A program made the position numbers and the translations under genes. A model generated the notes under the pieces. That model was not told the DNA's origin and did no database searches. It saw only the letters and a list, made by a program, of their open reading frames with translations. Positions 1 through 8,583 of a stretch of DNA of 48,777 nt are shown piece after piece. How positions within the stretch are numbered: the first letter of the stretch is position 1; every line of letters begins with the position of its first letter. Source of the stretch: Noviherbaspirillum denitrificans (GTDB taxonomy: Bacteria; Pseudomonadota; Gammaproteobacteria; Burkholderiales; Burkholderiaceae_D); contig NZ_LSTO01000001.1 in the NCBI RefSeq assembly GCF_002211445.1, positions 3,211,419-3,260,195 of the forward strand, written 5' to 3'.

Positions 1-348
1 GACCGTGTGGCTGTTGAAATAGCGCGTCACCTTGACGTCAGCCGCCTTGCGCAGATCGCTCATGCGCGAGGCGCCCGACACAGCGGTGTGATAGCGTGGC
101 GATGCGCCGGATACATCGTCCGCCACGATCGTGCCCTCGACCGACCAGTCGCCCGCCACCGGTGCCATGAACGCCACCGAGGGCGTGTGCACCGAGATGC
201 GCTCCAGGCCGGGCTGCCATTCCTTGTAGTCGAGATAGCGCATGCTGACGTAACCCCGGTCGGGCGCGCTTTCCGCCTGCGCCTGCACACCGGGCAGTGC
301 AAGCGCCGCCGCGAGGAGGGCATCGGTCCTGAATGGGCGGCCTGCCAT
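1..348 (-). CDS. DUF3570 protein, 5' part only (runs off the window)
   Basis: The first 116 codons of a minus-strand gene whose 3' end lies outside the window. The ATG (346-348) overlaps the TGA of the DUF4266 gene in an ATGA junction, so the two are translationally coupled. The product begins with a signal-peptide-like stretch (LLAAALALPGVQAQA) and continues with blocks I recognise from DUF3570: YVSMRYLDYKEWQPG near residue 35 and DDVSGASPRYHTAVSGASRM near residue 80. Family members are predicted outer-membrane beta-barrel proteins of unknown function encoded beside DUF4266 and a thioredoxin-like protein, the same arrangement as here. The family call is firm; the function is unknown. Confidence 0.85.
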   Translation of the reverse strand, partial: MAGRPFRTDALLAAALALPGVQAQAESAPDRGYVSMRYLDYKEWQPGLERISVHTPSVAFMAPVAGDWSVEGTIVADDVSGASPRYHTAVSGASRMSDLRKAADVKVTRYFNSHTV

Positions 349-554
349 CAGTTGCACCCGCAACCACCGCCGCCGACCCCGGTGCCGCCGGACGCGCCTT
401 CGCGGCTGGTGTAGGTGTGGTCGCCGTAGCGCGTCTCGAGCGGGGATGTGTCGAAACCCATTTCGGGGAGCGCGAGCATGCCTTTTTCCCATGACTGGAC
501 TTCGGCGCATCCCGCGCATGCGGCAACGGCAATCACGAGCAGGATGCGTTTCAT
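348..554 (-). CDS. DUF4266 small Gly/Cys-rich lipoprotein
   Basis: 68 residues. The N-terminus is a lipoprotein signal (MKRILLVIAVAACAGC) with likely lipidated Cys16. The middle holds LPEMGFDTSPLETRYGDHTY, and the C-terminus is a glycine run ending GGGGCGCN with two cysteines. This is the usual DUF4266 layout. The start ATG at 554 has a good ribosome site (GGAGGG about 8 nt upstream) and overlaps the stop of the thioredoxin gene; its own stop overlaps the DUF3570 start. The terminal Cys-Gly-Cys could be a redox partner of the neighbouring thioredoxin or a metal site; that is inference. Function unknown. Confidence 0.85.
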   Translation of the reverse strand: MKRILLVIAVAACAGCAEVQSWEKGMLALPEMGFDTSPLETRYGDHTYTSREGASGGTGVGGGGCGCN

Positions 555-1039
555 TTTGACGTCCCTCCCAGCGCCGCGGCGATCCGGCTTTCCAGCACTG
601 CTTTGTCCGATTCGCGGAATCCTGTGTGGGTCATCAGGATGCGCCCGTCGGGGCCGACCAGCACGCTGCTGGGCATGCCCTTGATGCCATAGCTGCGCGG
701 CGTGGTCCCGGCGGGGTCGAACACGACCGTGAATTGAGCCGGCGTCGCCGCAAGGAAGCGCCTGGCGTCTTCTTCCTTCGTGTCGAGGTTGATGCCGATG
801 ACTTGCAAGCCATGTGCCGAAAACCTGGCAGGCAACGCATTCATCCAGGGGAAGGATTGCCGGCACGGGCCGCACCAGGACGCCCAGAAGTCGATGTAGA
901 CGGGCTTGCCGCGAAAATCCGCGAGCTTCATGGTTCCGGCCGTGCCGGGCAATTCGAAGGCGGGCGCAATGCTGCCCGTTTCGGCGCCGGCACCAGCGGC
1001 AAGCAGCGCGGCGAGGGCTGCGGCCGCAGCGCGCTTCAC
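551..1039 (-). CDS. TlpA/ResA-like thioredoxin-fold protein
   Basis: 162 residues with an N-terminal signal peptide (to about residue 19) and a thioredoxin fold. The active site WCGPC is at residues 55-59, preceded by VYIDFWAS; the cis-proline loop appears as GIKGMPSSVL. It should work as a periplasmic thiol-disulfide oxidoreductase, reducing cysteines of exported proteins or of cytochrome c haem-binding motifs. The start is GTG at 1039, supported by AAGGAGG about 6 nt upstream and by a GTGA overlap with the stop of the preceding gene. The preceding gene encodes a CxxCH protein and the following one a cysteine-rich lipoprotein, so both are plausible substrates (inference). Confidence 0.9.
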   Translation of the reverse strand: MKRAAAAALAALLAAGAGAETGSIAPAFELPGTAGTMKLADFRGKPVYIDFWASWCGPCRQSFPWMNALPARFSAHGLQVIGINLDTKEEDARRFLAATPAQFTVVFDPAGTTPRSYGIKGMPSSVLVGPDGRILMTHTGFRESDKAVLESRIAAALGGTSK

Positions 1040-2157
1040 GGTGTGCCTCCTTCAAACCATGCAGCAACGATGGCGCGTTCGGCGGCCGTCATCTGGGTCG
1101 CATTCCCCAACGGCATGCGCTGCAAGACAACGACCTGCTGGTAGATGCGCGCCGCATTGGTGCGCAGCACGGCCTCTGTATCCACCCGGATGCCAGCCGG
1201 CGGATTGGGGACGTTATGGCAGAGGAAACAGCGCTGGGTGGTGATGGCGAGGACCTGCGCCGTCGTCGGCACCGAGGGAGCCGGCGCCGGGTTCAGCAGG
1301 CTGAAACTGCTGTCGGCCATGTTGATCTGGCTGATCGCGGCCGTTGTCGATTCCGGCGTGACGGCAGCGGCGATGGCCATGGTGTTGGTAATGGAAGCCT
1401 CGCTGGTATTGAAGTTCAGGCCGTGCTGCACGGCGAAGTAGCGTGCGACGGTGTTCTTGTTGTCGAGCAAGGCCGGCACCCAGCCCCAGGTCGGGTCGCC
1501 GGCGAAGGATCGCGCGGAGTCGAGCATCGTGCTGATCAGGCTGCCCTTGGTCGCGCGCCCGGCTGCCAGTTCGCCGCTCCAGTACTGCACGTCGGCATCC
1601 GGCGGCGCGGTTGCTCCGCTCCTGCCGAGGACATTCTTGTAAATGACGCGCACGAATTCGTCATTGGTCATCGTTACCGAGTAGCCTGTCAGCGAGGAAA
1701 ACTGTATGGCGGCGGCATAAAAGCTTTCGGAAATCTGGACGATGGTCTGGCCGGCCTTGAACTGGTCGATCCAGTAGCTCAGTCCATCCGCGTCCGGAAC
1801 GCGGTTGAAGAAGGCGACATACAGGTCGATGAGCGTGCGCAGTTCGATCGAGGAAAGCGTCTTCGACTTGTCGCCGATGCCGAGGTTGACGGTGACGTCG
1901 TCGAACCGGATGCTGTCGGTGCCCGTGACGCTGGAACTGACGCCGGTGGCCGCGTTGGTGACGCTGTAGCCGGTGCTGGTCCGTGCGAGACGGTAATTGT
2001 TCCGGGGGCCGGCGAAGCTGGCAACGATCGGGGCGAACTGTGCGACCGCCAGGCGTTTTTCAGCACCCTGCGACGGCGTACCGGTTTCGGAACCGCCCCC
2101 GCATGCGGTCACCGCGGCTGCTGCAGTCATGGCCAGGATAGTTTTGCGCAGCATCAT
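1036..2157 (-). CDS. DUF4214 lipoprotein with a C-terminal cytochrome c motif
   Basis: 373 residues from ATG 2157, preceded by a purine-rich ribosome site (GGGGGAG). It has a lipoprotein-like signal with VTAC and Cys19 as the probable lipidation site. Around residues 105-215 are two DUF4214-type repeats (LIDLYVAFFNRVPDADGLSYW and EFVRVIYKNVLGR), a helical module usually found in large secreted or S-layer-like proteins. The C-terminal 70 residues carry one haem-binding CFLCH motif (Cys310, Cys313, His314) and a possible axial Met348 in QRMPLGN. It is therefore probably an envelope-anchored mono-haem protein. It is first in the operon, and its stop overlaps the start of the thioredoxin gene. 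The DUF4214 plus cytochrome combination is uncommon. Confidence 0.8.
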   Translation of the reverse strand: MMLRKTILAMTAAAAVTACGGGSETGTPSQGAEKRLAVAQFAPIVASFAGPRNNYRLARTSTGYSVTNAATGVSSSVTGTDSIRFDDVTVNLGIGDKSKTLSSIELRTLIDLYVAFFNRVPDADGLSYWIDQFKAGQTIVQISESFYAAAIQFSSLTGYSVTMTNDEFVRVIYKNVLGRSGATAPPDADVQYWSGELAAGRATKGSLISTMLDSARSFAGDPTWGWVPALLDNKNTVARYFAVQHGLNFNTSEASITNTMAIAAAVTPESTTAAISQINMADSSFSLLNPAPAPSVPTTAQVLAITTQRCFLCHNVPNPPAGIRVDTEAVLRTNAARIYQQVVVLQRMPLGNATQMTAAERAIVAAWFEGGTP

Positions 2158-2277
2158 TCCCGCTCCCCCTTTTGTTGTACTTCGTTCGGGTGCCTGTTCC
2201 AGGTTAGCCCTGCCGCTTGTTTCGGCAAGGTGTCGGACGGTATACAAGCTGGAGCGTGGTCTTATTCCGCAGGGACG

Positions 2278-2302
2278 AAAAAAAAGCCGGCGAGGCCGGC
2301 TT
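2278..2302 (-). terminator. Rho-independent terminator of ahpF
   Basis: On the minus strand an 8-bp stem (arms 2284-2291 and 2295-2302, AAGCCGGC/GCCGGCTT) with a 3-nt loop is followed by eight T residues (2278-2285). It lies 10 bp past the ahpF stop codon, separating ahpF from the downstream DUF4214 operon. Confidence 0.9.
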
Positions 2303-2311
2303 GAAGGGGTG

Positions 2312-3892
2312 TCAGGCAGCAACAGGGATTTTTTCGTCCGCCGGCGCCGATGTCCGGATCAGGTGGTCGAAGGCTGACAGTGCCGCTTTCGAACCTTCCC
2401 CCATCGCAATGATGATCTGCTTGTACGGCACCGTGGTGGCGTCCCCGGCGGCGAATACGCCCGGCACCGAGGTCTGGCCGCGTGCATCGACTTCAATCTC
2501 GCCGCGGTTGGTCAGGGCGACGGTGCCCTTGAGCCAATCGGTGTTGGGCAGCAGGCCGATCTGCACGAAGATGCCTTCGAGTTCGACATGGCGCGATTCG
2601 CCCGACTGGCGGTCGGTGTAGCGCAGTCCGTTGACTTTGGCACCGTCGCCGGTCACTTCGGTGGTCTGTGCCTGGGTAACGACGGTCACATTCGGCAAGC
2701 TGTGCAGTTTGCGTTGCAACACGGCATCGGCGCGCAGCTTGCTGTCGAATTCAATCAGCGTCACATGGGAAACGATGCCGGCCAGATCGATTGCCGCTTC
2801 CACGCCCGAATTGCCGCCGCCGATCACCGCCACGCGCTTGCCCTTGAACAGCGGTCCGTCGCAGTGTGGGCAGTAGGCCACGCCGCGGTTGCGGTATTCC
2901 TTCTCGCCCGGCACGTTCATTTCACGCCAGCGGGCGCCGGTGGCCAGCACCACGGTCTTTGCCTTCAGGCTGGCGCCGGAAGTAAGTTTCACTTCGATCA
3001 CGTCGCCCGGGACCAGTGCTTCGGCGCGCTGCAGGTTCATCACGTCGACGTCATAGTTCTTGACGTGCTGCTCCAGCGCCGTGGCAAGTTTCGGCCCTTC
3101 GGTTTCCTTCACCGAGATGAAGTTTTCGATGCCCATGGTGTCCAGCACCTGACCGCCGAAACGCTCGGCAACGACGCCGGTACGGATGCCCTTGCGTGCA
3201 GAATAGATCGCTGCCGAGGCGCCTGCGGGACCGCCGCCGACGACCAGCATGTCGAACACGTCTTTCTGCGCCAGCTTGGCGGCTTCGCGGACAGCAGCGC
3301 CGGTGTCCAGTTTGGCGAGGATTTCCTCGAGGCCCATGCGGCCCTGGCCGAAGGTTTCGCCATTCAGGAACACGGTCGGCACGGCCATGATCTGGCGCTG
3401 GTTGACTTCATCCTGGAACAGCGCGCCGTCGATCATCACATGGGTGACGTTCGGGTTGAGCACGGCCATCAGGTTCAGCGCCTGCACGACATCCGGGCAG
3501 TTCTGGCAGGACAGCGAGATATAGGTCTCGAAGCGGAATTCGCCTTCGAGGTTGCGAATCTGCTCGATCACGTCGGCTTCGACCTTGGGCGGGTGGCCGC
3601 CGACCTGCAGCAGCGCCAGAACCAGCGAAGTGAACTCGTGGCCCATGGGGATGCCCGCGAAGCGGATGCCCATGTTGCTGCCGGCGCGGTTCAGCGCGAA
3701 GGAGGGCGCGCGTTCGCCGTCGCCGCTGCGCTCCGTCAGGGAGATGCGCGGGGACAGTTCCTTGATGTCCTTGAGCAGCGCGAGCATTTCGCGCGACTTG
3801 TCGCTATCGTCCAGCGATGCAGTGATCTCGATCGGTTGGGTGACTTTTTCGAGATAGGCCTTGAGTTGGGTCTTCAGGTTGTTGTCCAACAT
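2312..3892 (-). CDS. ahpF: Alkyl hydroperoxide reductase subunit F
   Basis: 526 residues, the normal length for AhpF, an FAD flavoprotein that passes electrons from NAD(P)H to AhpC. The N-terminal thioredoxin-like domain holds Cys129/Cys132 (SCQNC). The C-terminal thioredoxin-reductase-like part starts near residue 212 with the FAD motif [15 protein letters not shown], has the redox pair Cys341/Cys344 (YCPHCDG) and the NAD motif [11 protein letters not shown] chose ATG 3892 because [15 protein letters not shown] is the family's usual N-terminus and AAGGA lies 8 nt upstream; longer readings upstream lack support. It follows ahpC on the same strand after 159 bp containing two hairpins, and is closed by a clear terminator. 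Confidence 0.97.
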   Translation of the reverse strand: MLDNNLKTQLKAYLEKVTQPIEITASLDDSDKSREMLALLKDIKELSPRISLTERSGDGERAPSFALNRAGSNMGIRFAGIPMGHEFTSLVLALLQVGGHPPKVEADVIEQIRNLEGEFRFETYISLSCQNCPDVVQALNLMAVLNPNVTHVMIDGALFQDEVNQRQIMAVPTVFLNGETFGQGRMGLEEILAKLDTGAAVREAAKLAQKDVFDMLVVGGGPAGASAAIYSARKGIRTGVVAERFGGQVLDTMGIENFISVKETEGPKLATALEQHVKNYDVDVMNLQRAEALVPGDVIEVKLTSGASLKAKTVVLATGARWREMNVPGEKEYRNRGVAYCPHCDGPLFKGKRVAVIGGGNSGVEAAIDLAGIVSHVTLIEFDSKLRADAVLQRKLHSLPNVTVVTQAQTTEVTGDGAKVNGLRYTDRQSGESRHVELEGIFVQIGLLPNTDWLKGTVALTNRGEIEVDARGQTSVPGVFAAGDATTVPYKQIIIAMGEGSKAALSAFDHLIRTSAPADEKIPVAA

Positions 3893-3989
3893 GATGGCTT
3901 CCTTTGTAAGGTTGCGAATATTTAGCATGAGCAGTGCCAATTCCGGATCAACCGGATCACTCGGGATGGATCGGGGATTGGCGCTGCCG

Positions 3990-4039
3990 CCGGGCGCTTG
4001 CGCTGCGCCCGGGGAGCGGTTGCGCCGCTGGTGCGGCGC
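3990..4039 (-). other. Two tandem hairpins between ahpC and ahpF
   Basis: Two perfect inverted repeats lie between ahpC and ahpF: CCGGGCGC/GCGCCCGG (3990-3997, 4005-4012, 7-nt loop) and GCGCCGC/GCGGCGC (4022-4028, 4033-4039, 4-nt loop). Neither is followed by a T run on the minus strand, so they are not simple terminators. They may lower read-through or protect the 3' end of the ahpC message so that more AhpC than AhpF is made (inference). Confidence 0.5.
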
Positions 4040-4051
4040 GTGTGAATCGTC

Positions 4052-4615
4052 TTAGATCTTGCCGACGAGGTCCAGCGACGGAGCCAGGGTTTCTGCGCCC
4101 GGGGTCCACTTGGCGGGGCAGACTTCGCCCGGGTGGGAAGCAACGTACTGGGCTGCCTGCACCTTGCGCAGCAGTTCCTTGGCGTCGCGACCGATGCCGT
4201 TGTCATGGACTTCGCACAGCTTGATCTGGCCTTCCGGGTTGATCACGAAAGTACCGCGCAGTGCCAGGCCCTCTTCTTCGATCATCACTTCAAAGTTGCG
4301 GGTGATGGCGCCGGTTGGGTCGCCGATCAGCGGATAGCGGATCTTGGCGATGGTTTCGGACGTGTCGTGCCATGCCTTGTGGGTGAAGTGGGTGTCGGTC
4401 GACACGCCGTAGACTTCCACGCCCAGGGACTTGAAGGTGTCGTAGTTGTCAGCCAGGTCGCCCAGTTCGGTCGGGCAGACGAAGGTGAAGTCAGCCGGGT
4501 AGAAGAACACCACGGACCACTTGCCCTTCAGGTCGTTTTCAGTCACGTCGACGAACTTGCCATTGTGGAAAGCGGTTGCTTTGAAGGGCTTGACTTGGGT
4601 ATTGATCAGGGACAT
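4052..4615 (-). CDS. ahpC: Alkyl hydroperoxide reductase subunit C (typical 2-Cys peroxiredoxin)
   Basis: 187 residues, full length. AhpC reduces hydrogen peroxide and organic hydroperoxides in the cytoplasm and is recycled by AhpF. The peroxidatic Cys47 lies in DFTFVCPTE and the resolving Cys166 in [10 protein letters not shown], the same positions as in enterobacterial AhpC within one residue. ATG 4615 has a ribosome site (GAGAGG) about 8 nt upstream. A promoter with an adjoining OxyR-like motif precedes the gene (4655-4720), so induction by peroxide is likely. ahpF follows downstream. Confidence 0.98.
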   Translation of the reverse strand: MSLINTQVKPFKATAFHNGKFVDVTENDLKGKWSVVFFYPADFTFVCPTELGDLADNYDTFKSLGVEVYGVSTDTHFTHKAWHDTSETIAKIRYPLIGDPTGAITRNFEVMIEEEGLALRGTFVINPEGQIKLCEVHDNGIGRDAKELLRKVQAAQYVASHPGEVCPAKWTPGAETLAPSLDLVGKI

Positions 4616-4654
4616 TGCCTACCTCTCTTGGTTGAAAAAAGTGTTGATGAGTGA

Positions 4655-4720
4655 ATGATAGAGATGAACTATTGTTTTGTGAAATCAATAGTTTCTATAT
4701 ATGCGATAGCGTAGCTTTAT
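4655..4720 (-). promoter_or_regulatory. Putative OxyR-activated ahpC promoter
   Basis: Read on the minus strand: a -35 TTCACA (4678-4683), a 17-bp spacer and a -10 TATCAT (4655-4660), giving a start near 4648, about 33 nt before the ahpC ATG. Directly upstream of the -35 are four tetranucleotides at 7-nt spacing (ATAA, CTAT, ATAG, TGAT; 4684-4720). They match the OxyR pattern ATAG-N7-CTAT-N7-ATAG-N7-CTAT at 13 of 16 core bases. A further exact ATAG-N7-CTAT half-site pair lies at 4658-4672, overlapping the -10. The geometry fits class I OxyR activation; binding itself is inferred. Confidence 0.65.
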
Positions 4721-4814
4721 TGCAGGTCCGTATTCTATTGTTTTATTGGCAATCCTGCAGGCGTGGGTGGTCGTTTTGATCAGATGAACATCGCCTGGAT
4801 TGGTTCGGCGCGAC

Positions 4815-6029
4815 TCAGCCAGTAGTGACAGGCCTGACGCGGGAGGCGGCTTCCTTTGCCCGGTTGCGCGCGGTCTCGATGTCCGGGGCGGTGGCGAGCG
4901 CGACACCCATCCGGCGGCGGGCGAAGGATTCCGGCTTGCCGAACAGGCGAATATCGGCACCTGGCACCTGCAATGCTTCCGCCACGCCCTCGAATGCAAT
5001 TGCCTTGGCTTCGTGCTTTCCGTAAATGACAGCGGATGCCGCGGGAGAAACCAGCGCGACGTCCACCGGCAGGCCGAGGATGGCCTTGGCATGCAGCTCG
5101 AATTCGTTCTGGCGCTGGCTGGCCATGGTCACCATACCTGTGTCATGCGGGCGTGGGCTGACCTCCGAGAACCACACCATGTCGCCCTTGACGAACAGTT
5201 CGACGCCGAAGATGCCCAGCCCGCCGAGTTCATCCGTCACCTTCTTCGCGATGTGGCGCGACTTTTCCAGTGCAGCGGACGGCATCGGGTGCGGCTGCCA
5301 CGACTCGATGTAGTCGCCTTTTTCCTGCACATGCCCGATCGGTTCGCAAAAATGGGTGGTGACAACGCCATCCTTGAGGGCGCGCACGGTGAGCTGGGTG
5401 ATTTCGTAGTCGAAGTCGATGAAGCCTTCCACGATCACGCGGCCCGCATTGACGCGGCTGCCGGACGCCGCGTAATTCCATGCGGCTTCGATTTCGTCCG
5501 GGCCGTCGATTTTCGACTGCCCCTTGCCCGAGGAGGACATGACCGGCTTGATCACGCAAGGAAAGCCGAGGGCGGCGCAGGCGGCCTTCAGTTCGTCCAG
5601 GCTGTCGGCGAAGCGATAGGGCGAGGTTGGCAAGCCGAGCTGCTCTGCGGCAAGACAACGAATGCCCTCGCGGTTCATGGTGAGCCAGGCGGCGCGCGCC
5701 GTCGGGATGACGGTCGCCGTGCCTTGCCTTTCCAGCTCCACCAGCGCCGTCGTGGCAATGGCTTCGATCTCCGGCACCACGAGGTCCGGCTTTTCCTGTT
5801 CGATCAATGCGGTGAGGGTGGCTGCGTCGGTCATGTCGATGACATGGAAGCGATGCGCCACCTGGTGGCCGGGAGCATTCGGATAGCGGTCGACAGCAAC
5901 TACTTCGACGCCGAGGCGCTGCAGTGAAATGATCACTTCCTTGCCCAGCTCCCCTGAGCCGAGCAGCATGACCTTGGCGGCGGACGGGGAAAGCGGGGTA
6001 CCGAGGCGGATCGAGCGGGGTGTTGTCAT
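4815..6029 (-). CDS. purT: Formate-dependent GAR transformylase PurT
   Basis: 404 residues, an ATP-grasp enzyme that makes formyl-GAR from GAR, formate and ATP, a folate-free version of the third step of purine synthesis. The N-terminal domain begins with [20 protein letters not shown] and [15 protein letters not shown]; the ATP-grasp part contains [11 protein letters not shown] near residue 160 and [16 protein letters not shown] near residue 280, all typical of PurT. Start ATG 6029. It stands alone: 199 bp of ahpC control region lie downstream, and 272 bp of divergent intergenic DNA lie upstream. Confidence 0.97.
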   Translation of the reverse strand: MTTPRSIRLGTPLSPSAAKVMLLGSGELGKEVIISLQRLGVEVVAVDRYPNAPGHQVAHRFHVIDMTDAATLTALIEQEKPDLVVPEIEAIATTALVELERQGTATVIPTARAAWLTMNREGIRCLAAEQLGLPTSPYRFADSLDELKAACAALGFPCVIKPVMSSSGKGQSKIDGPDEIEAAWNYAASGSRVNAGRVIVEGFIDFDYEITQLTVRALKDGVVTTHFCEPIGHVQEKGDYIESWQPHPMPSAALEKSRHIAKKVTDELGGLGIFGVELFVKGDMVWFSEVSPRPHDTGMVTMASQRQNEFELHAKAILGLPVDVALVSPAASAVIYGKHEAKAIAFEGVAEALQVPGADIRLFGKPESFARRRMGVALATAPDIETARNRAKEAASRVRPVTTG

Positions 6030-6301
6030 GGTAGTGGAATGGTGTAGTGCAGGGCAGCGGGTAGTGTACTTTCATTCCCGGTTGCACACATCGTATAACC
6101 GGAATGCCGCATGCGCATTTCCGACAGGCATTCATGTCCACGCCGATTCGCGCAATCTTTGCGCAAGCCCGCGTGTAGCGACGCAACGATTCTCCCACTA
6201 TGCCGTCCAACAGGCGGGCAGGCGGCTGTGCTGATTCCCTGAGAAAAGCAATGAAGCAGCGCCTGGACTATCCAACCTGATTTGGCAGAAAGGAGCAGGC
6301 A
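6030..6301. promoter_or_regulatory. Divergent control region between purT and the BON/SRPBCC gene
   Basis: This 272-bp region separates divergent genes and must hold both promoters, though I could not fix a convincing -35/-10 pair. It contains an inverted repeat CATTCCCGGTT (6073-6083) / AACCGGAATG (6097-6106), perfect except for one extra C, lying 44-77 bp upstream of purT. A short hairpin GCGCAA-TCT-TTGCGC lies at 6150-6164. No ORF here looks real. Confidence 0.35.
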
Positions 6302-7405
6302 ATGAGAGAGGAGTACGAAAGCGAAAGCAACCAATCGCGCCTCGCATGGATGCTGGGAGGATTATCACTGGGCGCCCTCGCCATGTACCTTGCGGATCCG
6401 GAACGCGGTCCGCAACGTCGGGCGCAGGCGAGGGATGCAATGCGCGGTGCGTTGTCCAGCACCGGCGACGTGCTGGATGTCGCACGGCGCGACCTTGGAA
6501 GCCGTGTCCAGGGCTGGCGGGCCCAGGCCGACACCATGCTGACGCGAGGCAAGGAACAGATCGACGACCAGATGCTGAAGGCACGCGTGCGCCAGAAGCT
6601 CATCGGCGCAGCCTCGCAGCCCGGCCAGATCGATATCGAGGTCAACCAGGGAACCGTGACGTTGAGCGGCACCGTGCCAAAACACGAGCGGCAATACGTG
6701 CTGGACACGGTCAGGCGTATTGATGGCGTGAACAGCGTGCAGGACTTCCTCGACACGCAGCAGGATACAACGGAGAGCCGCCAACGCTACAGCAGCTATC
6801 AGGAAGACACGGCGGAGGAAGGCTGGTCGCCATCCGTCCGGACCATCGTCATGCTTGCGGGCAGCGCGATCGGCCTGTACCTTCTGACCCAGCGCTCGTC
6901 CACCTTCAGCAGCGCGCGTGAACCCATCATCCTCAACAAGACCATCCACGTGGATGCGGCGCCGGAACGTGTCTTCGAAATGTGGAGCAACTACGAGAAC
7001 TTCCCGCGCTTCATGTCCAACGTGCAGGAAGTGCGCGACCTCGGCAACGGCCGTTCGCACTGGGTGGTGAAGGGGCCGGCAGGAACGATGGTGGAGTGGG
7101 ATGCGCGCCTGACCGATTCGCGCCGCAGCGAAGTGCTCGCCTGGCAGAGCGAAGCGGACGCCGATATCCAGAACAGCGGCCAGGTCCGTTTCGAGCCGGA
7201 AGGCAAGGGCACGCGCGTGAGCGTCTACCTGTCCTATACGCCGCCGGGAGGCGGCATCGGCCATGCGATCGCCTCGCTATTCGGATCCAATCCGAAGCAG
7301 GAAATGGATGAGGACCTCGCGCGCATGAAGTCTTACATCGAGACCGGCGCCGTCCAGTCGGGCGCCACGCAGCCGACGCAGTCTTCGGCCTCCATCCTGC
7401 ATTGA
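6302..7405 (+). CDS. Membrane-anchored BON and SRPBCC (polyketide cyclase-like) domain protein
   Basis: 367 residues. A short hydrophobic segment (residues 14-31, ending at an ADPERG turn) is followed by a charged helical stretch, a BON domain (about 90-153, IDIEVNQGTVTLSGTV) and a second transmembrane helix (about 180-197). A START-like SRPBCC domain follows (about 208-345, beginning IILNKTIHVDAAPERVFEMW). BON domains bind membranes or lipids; SRPBCC domains form hydrophobic ligand pockets. Similar proteins are annotated as stress-related cyclase/dehydrase-family proteins; the ligand is unknown. The start ATG has AAAGGAG 7 nt upstream. A strong hairpin follows the stop. Confidence 0.85.
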   Translation: MREEYESESNQSRLAWMLGGLSLGALAMYLADPERGPQRRAQARDAMRGALSSTGDVLDVARRDLGSRVQGWRAQADTMLTRGKEQIDDQMLKARVRQKLIGAASQPGQIDIEVNQGTVTLSGTVPKHERQYVLDTVRRIDGVNSVQDFLDTQQDTTESRQRYSSYQEDTAEEGWSPSVRTIVMLAGSAIGLYLLTQRSSTFSSAREPIILNKTIHVDAAPERVFEMWSNYENFPRFMSNVQEVRDLGNGRSHWVVKGPAGTMVEWDARLTDSRRSEVLAWQSEADADIQNSGQVRFEPEGKGTRVSVYLSYTPPGGGIGHAIASLFGSNPKQEMDEDLARMKSYIETGAVQSGATQPTQSSASILH

Positions 7406-7411
7406 CCATGG

Positions 7412-7441
7412 AAGCCTTCCGTGTCCTGACACGGAAGGCTT
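7412..7441 (+). terminator. Strong hairpin terminator after the SRPBCC gene
   Basis: A perfect 13-bp stem (AAGCCTTCCGTGT, 7412-7424, with ACACGGAAGGCTT, 7429-7441) and a 4-nt loop begin 7 bp after the stop codon. The T run is short (TTTCC), so termination may be partial. Confidence 0.7.
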
Positions 7442-7543
7442 TCCGGGTTGATGCAGGCAAGGTCCGCGGTTGGGAAGGATCAAGCCCCATGGGCGATGCG
7501 TCCCTATCATGAGTGGAAAGGCATATCCCACCGGAGGACACGC

Positions 7544-8581
7544 GTGACGCTGGCAGGCATCGAGGAAGACACGAGCAAAGCTATTCCGCTGCTGCGGAGG
7601 ATGACGGTACAACGGATGGCTATCTTTCGCGCGCTGCAGGTGGGCGACATGCTGTGCGCAGTGCCTGCATTGCGGGCGATACGCGCGGCCTTGCCACAGG
7701 CGCACATCACGCTGGTCGGCCTGCCGTGGGCGGAACAATTCGCACGGCGTTACAGGCACTACGTGGATGCATTCGCGGCCTTTCCGGGACATCCCGCCTT
7801 CCCGGAACAGCCTGTACGCGAAGCAGAGCTCGAAACCTTCTACACCACGATGCGGGCGCAGGAATTCGATCTCGTATTGCAGATGCACGGCAGCGGGCAG
7901 GTCAGCAACCGCATCGTTACCGAATTCGGCGCAAAAGCCGTGGCCGGTTCCGTCGTGCCAGGCAGCCATCCGGCGGATCCTGGGTCATTCATGGAATACC
8001 CGGAGGAAGGCGCTGAACCCCTGCGCCTGTTACGCCTGGCCGAATTCATCGGCGCACCCTCCGCCGGCAGCCACCTGGAATTTCCGCTGACGAAGGAAGA
8101 CGAACGCGAACTGGAAGCAAGCGGCCTTGCCGCCGGTCTGGTGCCGCGCGAATACATCTGCATCCATCCCGGAGCGCGCCTGCGGGACAAGTGCTGGCCG
8201 CCGCAACGCTTTGCCGAGATTGCGGATGCGCTCGTGGATGAATTCGGCATCAAGGTGGTGTTGACCGGTTCGGCGAAGGAAGCAGACCTTACCGCACAAG
8301 TCGCGGCCTGCATGCGCCACGCGGCCATCGACACGGCATCTCCGTTGTCCATTGGCGCCATGGCGGCGCTGATGAGCCGGGCGCGCCTGCTGGTGTGCAA
8401 CGACACCGGCGTTTCGCATATCGCCGCGGGCCTGTGTTTGCCCAGCGTGGTGGTGTTCAGCAAGGCGGACATGCAACGATGGGCGCCGCTTGACCAGGAC
8501 AGGCATCGCTGCATCTGGGATCCTGAAGGCGGGCGCGCGGAACTCGTGCTGCAGCATGCGCGTGTGCTGATGAAAATATAA
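7544..8581 (+). CDS. Glycosyltransferase family 9 (heptosyltransferase-like)
   Basis: 345 residues from GTG 7544, chosen because GGAGG lies exactly 6 nt upstream; the reading frame is open further upstream but without a ribosome site. The GT9 pattern is clear: MAIFRALQVGDMLCAVPALRAIRAALP at the N-terminus, a second Rossmann domain with CIHPGARLRDKCWPPQRFAE and VLTGSAKE, then LLVCNDTGVSHIAAGL. GT9 enzymes transfer heptose or similar sugars from nucleotide donors to lipopolysaccharide core on the cytoplasmic face. The acceptor is unknown. It converges on a second GT9 gene (8647-9711), only distantly similar to it. Confidence 0.9.
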   Translation: MTLAGIEEDTSKAIPLLRRMTVQRMAIFRALQVGDMLCAVPALRAIRAALPQAHITLVGLPWAEQFARRYRHYVDAFAAFPGHPAFPEQPVREAELETFYTTMRAQEFDLVLQMHGSGQVSNRIVTEFGAKAVAGSVVPGSHPADPGSFMEYPEEGAEPLRLLRLAEFIGAPSAGSHLEFPLTKEDERELEASGLAAGLVPREYICIHPGARLRDKCWPPQRFAEIADALVDEFGIKVVLTGSAKEADLTAQVAACMRHAAIDTASPLSIGAMAALMSRARLLVCNDTGVSHIAAGLCLPSVVVFSKADMQRWAPLDQDRHRCIWDPEGGRAELVLQHARVLMKI

Positions 8582-8583
8582 AG

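Noticed and set aside
4685-5092. A 135-codon minus ORF between ahpC and purT
   Set aside because: It overlaps the conserved C-terminus of purT in another frame and runs through the ahpC control region; the translation has no recognisable features.
6150-6164. GCGCAA-TCT-TTGCGC as a PurR operator for purT
   Set aside because: It resembles the enterobacterial PurR box but is one base short in the centre and lies about 120 bp upstream of purT; PurR is not expected in this lineage.
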